NCBI GenBank assembly: GCA_041476585.1
Contig: JBGOTT010000017.1
Span: 1 to 26,517 of the forward strand
Length of the DNA stretch: 26,517 nt
DNA from: JADGRQ01 sp041476585
GTDB lineage: Bacteria; Pseudomonadota; Gammaproteobacteria; Burkholderiales; SG8-39
Direction of reading: 5' to 3'
Below are positions 1-7,463 of this stretch, in pieces (position 1 is the first letter of the stretch; each line of letters opens with the position of its first letter). A program made the translations under genes and the position numbers. The notes beneath the pieces are model-generated. The model saw only the letters and a program-made list of their open reading frames with translations. It searched no databases and had not been told where the DNA came from.

Positions 1-984
1 CTCGTCTATACCGGCAAGCAGGAAGTCAGCTACCGCGAGGAGCCAGAACCGCGACTGGCAGACGGTGAGGTGTTGATCCGCATCGACGCGGTCGGCATCT
101 GCGGCTCCGACATGCACGCCTACCATGGCCACGACCCGCGCCGCGTGCCGCCGCTGATCCTCGGTCACGAACTGGCCGGCGAGATTCTCGCCGGGCCGGG
201 CAAAGGCCGGCGAGTCACCGTCAATCCGCTCATCACCTGCGGGCATTGCGAGTATTGCGTGCAGGGACGCAACAACCTGTGCGCCAACCGAAGCATGATC
301 GGCATGACGCGCCCCGGGGGGTTCGCCGAACTGATGTCCACGGCGGCTTCGAGCGTGATCGACATCCCGCAGGACATGCCGGCGCGGGCAGCCGCACTCA
401 CCGAGCCCGCCGCCACTGCGCTGCATGCGCTCAACCTGTCGATGCGCGCGATGCTGCGCCCGCCCGCGGAGTGCAGGGCACTGGTGCTCGGCGCAGGGGC
501 GATCGGCTTGCTAGCCGCGCTGCTCCTGCGCAATTACGGCTGCCGCGACCTGCGCATCGCCGAAACCAATCCGCTGCGCCGCGCCGCGGCCGCGCAGGCG
601 GGAAGATTCGCCACATACGATCCGCTTCACGAGAGCGGGCCGGCCGAGAGCTCGATGGACCTGGTAATCGACGCGGTCGGGAGCGAGGCGACGCGCAACA
701 GTGCGTTCGCGGCGGCGAAGCCCGGCAGCGTTATCATGCACATCGGGCTCGCCGACTGGGTGAGCGAGATCGACATGCGCAAACTCACGCTCGCCGAGAT
801 CACGCTGCTCGGCACTTATACGTACACGACCGCCGATCTGCGTGCGGCCGCGCAAGCGTTGCATGAGGGCGCGTTCGGCGACCTGGCCTGGGTGGAGGAG
901 CGGCCGCTCGCCGAGGGCGCGCAGGCGTTCGCGGACCTGCACGCGGGGCGCAGCGCGGCGGCGAAAATCGTGTTGCGGCCGTAG
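1..984 (+). CDS. Zinc-dependent alcohol dehydrogenase (5' truncated)
   Basis: Medium-chain zinc dehydrogenase, expected to oxidise an alcohol or polyol with NAD(P)+ in the cytoplasm. The reading frame is open from the first base, so the true start lies outside the window; the first internal start-like codon (TTG at 70) is too far into the catalytic domain to be real. Visible are the catalytic zinc region CGSDMH (Cys codon at 100) and GHE (about 163-171), four structural-zinc cysteines at 238, 247, 256 and 280, and a Rossmann loop GAGAIG at 490-507. The threonine dehydrogenase/sorbitol dehydrogenase branch fits best, but the substrate is unknown. It lies 25 nt before an ABC importer on the same strand, so it may act on the imported compound; that is inference. 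Confidence 0.9.
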   Translation, partial: LVYTGKQEVSYREEPEPRLADGEVLIRIDAVGICGSDMHAYHGHDPRRVPPLILGHELAGEILAGPGKGRRVTVNPLITCGHCEYCVQGRNNLCANRSMIGMTRPGGFAELMSTAASSVIDIPQDMPARAAALTEPAATALHALNLSMRAMLRPPAECRALVLGAGAIGLLAALLLRNYGCRDLRIAETNPLRRAAAAQAGRFATYDPLHESGPAESSMDLVIDAVGSEATRNSAFAAAKPGSVIMHIGLADWVSEIDMRKLTLAEITLLGTYTYTTADLRAAAQALHEGAFGDLAWVEERPLAEGAQAFADLHAGRSAAAKIVLRP

Positions 985-1009
985 TGCGGCGGACCACGGG
1001 AATCCCGGC

Positions 1010-1807
1010 ATGAGCAACATCGTCTTCGAGCGCGTGAGCCGCCAGTTCCAGCGCGACGGCCTGCAGTTCCCGGCGCTCGAGGAGGTCAGCTTCGAGGTGC
1101 GCGACCGGGAATTCGTCGCCATCGTCGGGCCCTCGGGCTGCGGCAAGACCACCTGCCTGCGCATGGCCGCGGGCCTGGAGTTTCCCAGCCGCGGCAGCGT
1201 CCGTGTCGCAGGCGAAACGGTGACGCGGCCCGGATCGGATCGCTCGGTGGTGTTCCAGCAGTTCGCGCTGTTTCCGTGGAAGACGGTGTACCAGAACATC
1301 GAGTTCGGACTGCGCGGCAAGGGGATGCCGGAAGCGGATCGGCGCAAACGCGTCGCGCGGCACATTGAATTGATGGGCCTGCAGGGCTACGAGTCGGCCT
1401 ACCCGCACCAGCTCTCCGGCGGCATGCAGCAGCGCGTCGCGATCGCGCGCAGCTACGTGCTCGATCCGGGGGTGCTGCTGATGGACGAACCGTTCGGCGC
1501 GCTCGACGCGCAGACACGCACGGTGATGCAGGAAGAGTTGATCCGACTGTCGCGGGTCAATCCGCGCACCGTACTGTTCATCACGCACGCCGTAGACGAA
1601 GCGGTCTACCTCGCCGACCGCGTGGTGGTGATGACGCGGCGGCCGGGCCGCATCAGGGAGATTGTTGATGTCGCCGCCGTGCGCAGGTCCGAGAACTGGG
1701 ACCGGCACGAGCGCATCGAGGAAGTGATGGAGCAGCCGTCCTTCGTTCATCTGCGTACCGGGATCTGGAAGCTGCTGCGCGAGCAGCAGCCGCCGACCCG
1801 GCCTTGA
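1010..1807 (+). CDS. ABC transporter ATP-binding protein, nitrate/sulfonate/taurine type
   Basis: Cytoplasmic ATPase of 265 residues that powers a substrate importer. It carries Walker A GPSGCGKTT (about residues 40-48), a Q-loop region VVFQQFALFPW, the signature LSGGMQQR (from 135), Walker B VLLMDEPF (155-162) and the switch histidine in ITHAVDEA (about 193). Length and motif wording match the SsuB/TauB/NrtD group. I chose the ATG at 1010 because the homology begins at once (MSNIVFERVS); the same frame is open upstream to 842 but overlaps the dehydrogenase and looks non-native. The Shine-Dalgarno is weak. The partner binding protein and two permeases follow immediately. Confidence 0.93.
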   Translation: MSNIVFERVSRQFQRDGLQFPALEEVSFEVRDREFVAIVGPSGCGKTTCLRMAAGLEFPSRGSVRVAGETVTRPGSDRSVVFQQFALFPWKTVYQNIEFGLRGKGMPEADRRKRVARHIELMGLQGYESAYPHQLSGGMQQRVAIARSYVLDPGVLLMDEPFGALDAQTRTVMQEELIRLSRVNPRTVLFITHAVDEAVYLADRVVVMTRRPGRIREIVDVAAVRRSENWDRHERIEEVMEQPSFVHLRTGIWKLLREQQPPTRP

Positions 1808-1819
1808 GGTCCATCCACC

Positions 1820-1830
1820 AGGAGGAGGAG
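1820..1830 (+). promoter_or_regulatory. Strong Shine-Dalgarno of the binding-protein gene
   Basis: A purine run AGGAGGAGGAG ends 5 nt before the ATG at 1836. It is by far the best ribosome binding site in this operon, which fits the usual need for excess periplasmic binding protein over the membrane subunits. Confidence 0.8.
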
Positions 1831-1835
1831 AAGTT

Positions 1836-2882
1836 ATGCATGCACGTCTGAAATCGCTGGCACTGGGCATCGCGCTCACTGCCGCCGCGACCGGAACCGC
1901 GGCGCAGCAACCGACCGAGATCAAGGTGAGCTACCAGCCTGCGCTGTACTGGTCGCTGCCGTTCTACGTCGCGACCGAAAAGGGCTTCTGGGCGGAAATC
2001 GGCCTGAAACCCGTGTACAGCACCTTCCCGGCCGGCGTGCCACAGATTGCCGCATCGGCATCCAAGTCGTGGGACGTCGGCGGCACGGGCTCGGTACCCG
2101 CGGTGCTCGGCGCAGCGCGCTACAACCTCCTCACCATCGGCATGACCAACGACGAGTCGGTCGGCAACGCGCTGCTCGCAACCGGCGCCAAGGCCGACGG
2201 TTTCCTGAAGAACCCGCAGTCGATCAAGGGCCAGACGATCGTGCTGACGGCCAACTCGACCGGCGACTACGCGGTGCAGTCGTGCCTCGCCAAGTGGGGC
2301 CTGAAAAAGACCGACGTGTCGATCAAGAGCATGGGCCAGGCCGAGATCATCTCGGCGATGTCCTCCAACAATGCCGACCTGGGCGGGCTGTGGGCGCCAA
2401 ACATCTACACGGTCGAGGAAAAGATCGGAGCGAAGGTGATCTGCTCGGGTAAGGATGCCGGAGCCATCGTGCCGGGGGCCATCGTGGTGCGCGCCGACTA
2501 CGCCAAGGAGCAGCCGCAGAACGTGGCGAAATACCTGGCGGTCTACCTGCGCTCCTGGAAGTGGATGAATGCGCACCGCAACGAGGCGGTCGCGATGATG
2601 AAGAAGTTCTACGAGATCGGCGGCGTTACGATCTCCGAGGCGTCGATGCGCAAGGAATTCGACACGCGGCCGGTGTTCGACCTTGCCGGGCAGCTGAAGA
2701 TCATGAACCGCGCCGGCGGGACGTCCGAAGTGGACAAGTGGATGACCCAGATCGGGGAATTCATGAAGAGCACGGGCACGCTGCCGGAGGTGCCGGCGGC
2801 GTCGCGTTACATCACCGACGCGTACATGAAGATGGTGGACGGCGACCCGAAGCTGAAGGCATTCGCCAACCGATCTGACTGA
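1836..2882 (+). CDS. ABC transporter substrate-binding protein (NMT1/SsuA-like)
   Basis: Periplasmic solute-binding protein of 348 residues. A Sec signal peptide is visible at residues 1 to about 23 (MHARLKS, then an Ala-rich hydrophobic core ending near TAAAQQ). The mature part begins with a pattern typical of this fold, IKVSYQPALYWSLPFYVA, followed by EKGFWAEIGL, and has the alternating ADLGGLWAP segment of two-lobed binding proteins. It probably delivers ligand to the permeases encoded at 2892 and 3679. Relatives bind aliphatic sulfonates, taurine, nitrate, bicarbonate or pyrimidine precursors; the pocket residues do not let me choose. A strong Shine-Dalgarno supports the start. Confidence 0.9.
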   Translation: MHARLKSLALGIALTAAATGTAAQQPTEIKVSYQPALYWSLPFYVATEKGFWAEIGLKPVYSTFPAGVPQIAASASKSWDVGGTGSVPAVLGAARYNLLTIGMTNDESVGNALLATGAKADGFLKNPQSIKGQTIVLTANSTGDYAVQSCLAKWGLKKTDVSIKSMGQAEIISAMSSNNADLGGLWAPNIYTVEEKIGAKVICSGKDAGAIVPGAIVVRADYAKEQPQNVAKYLAVYLRSWKWMNAHRNEAVAMMKKFYEIGGVTISEASMRKEFDTRPVFDLAGQLKIMNRAGGTSEVDKWMTQIGEFMKSTGTLPEVPAASRYITDAYMKMVDGDPKLKAFANRSD

Positions 2883-2891
2883 GCACGCGGC

Positions 2892-3674
2892 GTGCGGCAG
2901 GATTCCGATCGCGGCATCCGGATCGCGGTCGGCGCGGCGACGCTCGCCGCGCTGGCCGCGCTGTGGACCGCGGCGACCACGCTCGAGCAGTGGATTGCGC
3001 CGGTCTACTTTCCGACACCGCAGGAAGTGGGCAAGGCCTTGCGCCAGATCGTTCTGCAGGGCTACGCCGACGGCAGGCTGCACGAGCACTTCCTGCACAG
3101 CTGCGAGCTGGTGCTGTACGGCTTCGCGGCCGCGGTGTCCATCGGCGTGCCGCTCGGCATGCTGATGGGCTGGAGCCGCCGCGCGGAGGCGCTTGTCAAT
3201 CCGACCTTCCTGCTGCTGCGGCCGATCCCGCCGCTCGCGTGGATCCCGCTCGCCATCGTCTGGCTCGGACTCGGCGACGCGGCCAAGGTGCTGGTCATCT
3301 GGTTCGCGGCCTTCGTGCCTGCGGTGATCAACAGCTATGCGGGGGTGCGTTCGATAGAACCGTATCTCATCGAAGCGGCGCGTTCGCTCGGCGCAACGCG
3401 CGGGATGATGGTGCGCGAAGTGATGATTCCCGGGGCTCTGCCGCTCGTTTTCACCGGACTGCGCCTGTCGCTGCAGGCGTGCTGGACCACGCTGGTCGCG
3501 GGCGAGCTGATCGGCGCGATCACCGGGCTCGGCCATCTGCTCTACCAGGCGGGGCTGGATCTCTATCCGGCAATGATCGTGGTGGGCATGGTCGCGGTAG
3601 CGCTCGCCGGGGGGCTGATGACGGTGCTGCTCGCATGGGTCGAGAAGCGCTCGATGCCGTGGCGAACGTCGTGA
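2892..3674 (+). CDS. ABC transporter permease 1
   Basis: Inner membrane subunit of 260 residues, BPD_transp_1 family. Several hydrophobic helices are evident, and the cytoplasmic EAA loop is clear from residue 161 (EAARSLGATRGMMVREVMIP, with the conserved G), the contact for the ATPase. It uses a GTG start 9 nt after the binding-protein stop, with no good Shine-Dalgarno; no in-frame ATG lies close by. The next gene encodes a different permease rather than a second copy, so the channel is probably a heterodimer, whereas SsuC and TauC act as homodimers. Confidence 0.9.
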   Translation: MRQDSDRGIRIAVGAATLAALAALWTAATTLEQWIAPVYFPTPQEVGKALRQIVLQGYADGRLHEHFLHSCELVLYGFAAAVSIGVPLGMLMGWSRRAEALVNPTFLLLRPIPPLAWIPLAIVWLGLGDAAKVLVIWFAAFVPAVINSYAGVRSIEPYLIEAARSLGATRGMMVREVMIPGALPLVFTGLRLSLQACWTTLVAGELIGAITGLGHLLYQAGLDLYPAMIVVGMVAVALAGGLMTVLLAWVEKRSMPWRTS

Positions 3675-3678
3675 CGGG

Positions 3679-4458
3679 ATGACGAAAGCAGTTCTGTCGC
3701 GCCGCGAGTTTTTGCGCCTGACGGCTGCGGGCTTCCTCGGCTTTTTCGGCGTGTGGGCGCTTCTCGCCGCGAGCGGCCTGGTGCAGACGCTCTTCCTGCC
3801 GTCCCCGCTCGAGGTGGCCGGGAAGTTTTTCGAACTGACGCAAAAGCCGTTCGTCGGCTACACCCTGCAGCAGCACCTGCTGTCGAGCTTCGGGCGCTTC
3901 GCGATGGGTTTCGGCCTCGCAGCCGCGATCGGGATTCCGCTGGGCCTGCTGATGGGATGGTTCCGCTGGCTCGACCGTATCGTCACGCCGCTGTTCGATG
4001 CGCTGCGCTTCGTCGCGCCGATCGCATGGGTGCCGTTCGCGGCGCTGTGGTTCGGCACCGGGATCGGCGGGCCGGTGCTGATCATATTCAGCGGCGCCTT
4101 TCCGCCCTGCGTGATCAACGCCTACCGCGGCGCGAGGTACGTCGAAGTGCGCTACATCGAGGCGGCGCAAACGCTCGGCGCCGGCCACTGGCGCATCATC
4201 ACGGAGGTGCTGCTGCCCGCCTCGGTACCATCGATCGTTGCGGGTCTGCGCGTCAGCGCCGGCCTCGGCTGGCAATCGCTGATCGGCGCGGAGCTGATCG
4301 TCGCCTCGAGCGGCATCGGCTACCTGATGGTCAAGGGCCAGAGCAACATCAGCACCAGCACCGTGATGAGCGGCATGATCGCGATCGGCATCGTCGGCTT
4401 CGCGATCGACCTGCTGTTGCGCGCGCTCGAAGCCCGCATCCAGCGGCGCGGCGCGTAA
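3679..4458 (+). CDS. ABC transporter permease 2
   Basis: Second inner membrane subunit, 259 residues, starting 4 nt after the stop of permease 1. The EAA loop starts at residue 161 (EAAQTLGAGHWRIITEVLLP), the same position as in its partner, so the two are diverged paralogues that probably pair. The N-terminus is unusual: residues 7-13 read SRREFLR, followed by LTAAGFLGFFGVWALL, a wording that matches a twin-arginine (Tat) motif ahead of a hydrophobic helix. Permeases are normally inserted by SRP/Sec, so this is either coincidence or a real feature of the subfamily. It is the last gene of the importer cluster. Confidence 0.9.
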   Translation: MTKAVLSRREFLRLTAAGFLGFFGVWALLAASGLVQTLFLPSPLEVAGKFFELTQKPFVGYTLQQHLLSSFGRFAMGFGLAAAIGIPLGLLMGWFRWLDRIVTPLFDALRFVAPIAWVPFAALWFGTGIGGPVLIIFSGAFPPCVINAYRGARYVEVRYIEAAQTLGAGHWRIITEVLLPASVPSIVAGLRVSAGLGWQSLIGAELIVASSGIGYLMVKGQSNISTSTVMSGMIAIGIVGFAIDLLLRALEARIQRRGA

Positions 4459-4475
4459 CACGCGCGAGTAACGCG

Positions 4476-4484
4476 TGGTATAAG
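4476..4484 (+). promoter_or_regulatory. Possible extended -10 promoter, leaderless start
   Basis: TGGTATAAG matches the extended -10 form TGnTATAAT at 8 of the 8 or 5 of 6 scored positions depending on whether the last base is counted. A start of transcription 6-8 nt downstream would fall at about 4490-4493, on or next to the ATG at 4493. There is no Shine-Dalgarno before that ATG. I see no good -35 hexamer. Confidence 0.35.
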
Positions 4485-4492
4485 AGCGCCCC

Positions 4493-7456
4493 ATGCACGC
4501 GCTTCCCCGTCCCGTCTTTTACGTCCTGTTCACCGTGTCGGGCTTCGCCGGGCTGATCTACGAATCGATCTGGACGCATTACCTGAAGCTGTTTCTCGGC
4601 CACGCCGCGTACGCGCAGTCGCTGGTGCTGATCGTATTCATGGGCGGCATGGCGCTCGGCAGCGGGTTGTGCGGACGCTGGTCGACGCGCATCGCCAACC
4701 CGCTGCTCGGATACGCGCTGGTCGAAGCCGTGATCGGGGTGCTCGCGCTCGCGTTTCACGAGACCTTCGTCGCGGCGACCGATTTCACCTACGCGGCGAT
4801 CCTCCCGGCGCTCGGCACGGAGTGGCTCGCGCTCGGCGCCAAGGTCGCGGTATCCTGCCTGCTGATCCTGCCGCCCTCGGTGCTGCTCGGCATGACCTTC
4901 CCGCTGATGAGCGCCGGTCTGGTTCGCGCGGTCCCGTCGTCGTCGGGCCAGTCGATCGCGATGCTGTACTTCACCAACAGCTTGGGTGCGGTGGCCGGCG
5001 TGCTGGCGAGCGGCTTCGTGCTGATCGAATGGGTCGGACTGCCCGGTACGCTGCGCACCGCGGGCGCGCTCAACCTGGCTCTGGCTGCGGCGGTATGGCT
5101 GCTCGCACGTCCCGCGCACCTCGCGGCGCTCGCACCGGGCGCGGAGCGCGGCGGCGAGTCCGCCCGGTTGCTGCTCGCAGTCGCGTTCCTGACCGGGCTC
5201 GCGTCGTTCATCTACGAAATCAGCTGGATCCGCATGCTGTCGCTGGTGCTCGGCAGCTCGACGCATTCCTTCGAGCTGATGCTCTCGACCTTCATCCTCG
5301 GTCTGGCGCTCGGCGGCCTGGCGATGCGCCGGCGGGTGGACGCGAGCGCCGCACCGGAACGGCTGCTCGGCTGGATCCAGGTGGTGAAGGGCTTGCTTGC
5401 GCTCGCGACACTGGTGGTCTACGACCACACCTTCGAGCTGATGGAAACGCTGATGAAGGGGCTCGCGCGAACCGACACCGGCTACGTGATGTTCAACCTG
5501 ACGGGGGAGTTGATCAGCGCGCTGGTGATGCTGCCTGCGACGTTCTGCGCCGGCATGACGCTGCCGCTCGTCACCGGGGCGCTGATCCGGCGCGGCGCGG
5601 GCGAAGGCGCGATCGGCAAGGTGTATGCCGCGAACACGCTCGGTGCGATCGCGGGCGTGCTGATCGCAGTGCACGTCGGCCTGCCGCTGCTCGGGCTGAA
5701 GGGTGCGATGGTGCTCGGCAGCCTGGTCGACGCCGTGCTGGGCCTCGTCCTGCTGTGGCGCTTCCTGCCTTCGCGGCGTGCGCTCGCCGCGACCGGCATC
5801 GGCTGCGCGGCGCTGTTCGCCCCGGTTTCGCTCGCCTACGACCTCGACCCCAACAAGATGACCGCGGGCGTGTTCCGCTACGGCGAGCTTGCGGGCTCGC
5901 GCGGCGCGCAAGTTCTGTTCAACAAGGACGGCAAGACTGCCACCGTGCACCTGGTGAAGTACGGCGACGCGCTCAGCATCCGCACCAATGGCAAATCCGA
6001 CGGCTCGATCAACATGAATCGCGAGGGCCCGCGCGGTTCCGACGAAATCACGATGGTGCTCACCGCCGCATTGCCCCTCGCACTCAAGCCCGGTGCGACC
6101 AGCGCCGCGGTGATCGGCATCGGCACCGGCCTGACCATGCACACGCTGCTGCAGAGCCTGTCGATCGAGCGGGTCGAGACGGTGGAAATCGAATCGGCGA
6201 TGGCCGAGGCCGCGCGCGGTTTCCTGCCGCGCAACCGGGCTTCGTTTGCGGACCCGCGCGGCAGCATTCACATCGATGACGCGAAGACGTTCTTCTCGAC
6301 CCACAACCGACGCTACGACATCGTCATTTCGGAGCCGTCCAATCCGTGGGTCAGCGGCGTGTCGAGCCTGTTCACGCGCGAGTTCTACCGCCGCATCCGC
6401 ACCCACCTCAACCCGGAGGGGCTGCTGGTGCAGTGGTTCCAGCTCTACGAGATCGACACTTCGCTGGTGGCAACGGTGATGCGCGCGCTGGGCGAAGTGT
6501 TTCCGCATTACGTGGTGTTCGCGGCCAGCGACCATGACCTGCTGATCGTCGCCTCCGAGTCGGCGATCCCGCTGCCGGTGAAGGCGCGCGTATACGAGCA
6601 TCCCGGCCTCGCCAACGAACTGATCACGGTGAATCTGCCCTCGCCGGGCGATCTCGATGCGCGCTATGTCGGCGAACGCACGACGCTCGAGCCGCTGTTC
6701 GAGAGCTACGGCATGGCTGCGAACTCGGACTACTTCCCGGTGCTGGATCTGAACGCCGCGCGGCATCGCTTCACCGAGAAAAGCGCCACCGACGTGGTGG
6801 CGCTGCTCAACCTGCCGGTGCCGGTGCTGGAGATGCTCGAGCCGGCGCACAGCCGGCGGCCGGTCAATCCGCTCTACAAGGGCGCGAGCGCGTTCGAACG
6901 GGTCGAGAACACGCGGCTCGCCGCGTACGCACGCGATTTCCTGCTCGATGCGGGGCCGGAGCCGAAGGGCATTTCGACCCGGCTGCAAAAAGACCTCGAG
7001 GTGGTCAAGTTCCATCTGATCGAATGCAGCAATCCGCGCGAGCAGGACGTCTGGCTGCACTCGCTGCTCAACGTCGCGCAGACAGTGAATCCGTACCTGC
7101 CCGCGGCGGAGGCGGAGCTGGTCTGGGCGCGCATCGCGCGCTCGCCGTGCTTCGCGGGTCTTTACGACTTTCAGAAACAGTGGATCGCGGTATTCCGCGC
7201 CGTCGGCCAGAGGAACGCCGTGCGCATGGCCGAGCTGGGCGGCGTGCTGCTTGCGAACCAGTCGCAGATCAACAACGAGAGCCGCGAATACCTGTGGCTG
7301 GCGGCGCTGACCGGGTACGTGGTCGCCGGGGCGAACGGCGAGGCGAAGAAGGTGTGGGATTTTTATGCCGGGGAACTTGCGGACGCGTCCAACCGGCCGG
7401 CCTTCAGGCTGCTGCGCTGCCGCGCAGAGCCTGAGAATTGCGCGGACGCGTTCTAG
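4493..7456 (+). CDS. Membrane protein fused to a spermidine-synthase-like domain
   Basis: A 987-residue fusion. Residues 1 to about 480 hold many hydrophobic helices (first one FYVLFTVSGFAGLIYES), resembling the MFS-like half of known fused spermidine synthase proteins. Residues of about 500-720 form a spermidine-synthase-like methyltransferase fold: a nucleotide-binding loop GIGTG (542-546), an acidic strand VEIES (564-568), DD at 595-596, and SEPSNPW (613-619). True SpeE proteins have GGGDG and a catalytic D-S-S-D type motif there, so the polyamine-binding aspartates seem absent and spermidine synthesis is doubtful. Residues of about 720-987 are soluble, helix-rich and unrecognised. The fold is known to bind decarboxylated SAM or SAM; the actual product is unknown. 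An MFS gene follows after 7 nt. Confidence 0.85.
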   Translation: MHALPRPVFYVLFTVSGFAGLIYESIWTHYLKLFLGHAAYAQSLVLIVFMGGMALGSGLCGRWSTRIANPLLGYALVEAVIGVLALAFHETFVAATDFTYAAILPALGTEWLALGAKVAVSCLLILPPSVLLGMTFPLMSAGLVRAVPSSSGQSIAMLYFTNSLGAVAGVLASGFVLIEWVGLPGTLRTAGALNLALAAAVWLLARPAHLAALAPGAERGGESARLLLAVAFLTGLASFIYEISWIRMLSLVLGSSTHSFELMLSTFILGLALGGLAMRRRVDASAAPERLLGWIQVVKGLLALATLVVYDHTFELMETLMKGLARTDTGYVMFNLTGELISALVMLPATFCAGMTLPLVTGALIRRGAGEGAIGKVYAANTLGAIAGVLIAVHVGLPLLGLKGAMVLGSLVDAVLGLVLLWRFLPSRRALAATGIGCAALFAPVSLAYDLDPNKMTAGVFRYGELAGSRGAQVLFNKDGKTATVHLVKYGDALSIRTNGKSDGSINMNREGPRGSDEITMVLTAALPLALKPGATSAAVIGIGTGLTMHTLLQSLSIERVETVEIESAMAEAARGFLPRNRASFADPRGSIHIDDAKTFFSTHNRRYDIVISEPSNPWVSGVSSLFTREFYRRIRTHLNPEGLLVQWFQLYEIDTSLVATVMRALGEVFPHYVVFAASDHDLLIVASESAIPLPVKARVYEHPGLANELITVNLPSPGDLDARYVGERTTLEPLFESYGMAANSDYFPVLDLNAARHRFTEKSATDVVALLNLPVPVLEMLEPAHSRRPVNPLYKGASAFERVENTRLAAYARDFLLDAGPEPKGISTRLQKDLEVVKFHLIECSNPREQDVWLHSLLNVAQTVNPYLPAAEAELVWARIARSPCFAGLYDFQKQWIAVFRAVGQRNAVRMAELGGVLLANQSQINNESREYLWLAALTGYVVAGANGEAKKVWDFYAGELADASNRPAFRLLRCRAEPENCADAF

Positions 7457-7463
7457 TGACCCC

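Noticed and set aside
1653..3536. A 627-codon minus-strand frame opposite the ABC genes.
   Set aside because: Its composition (Arg/His/Asp-rich, no domains) is that of an antisense shadow, and the plus strand has a complete importer.
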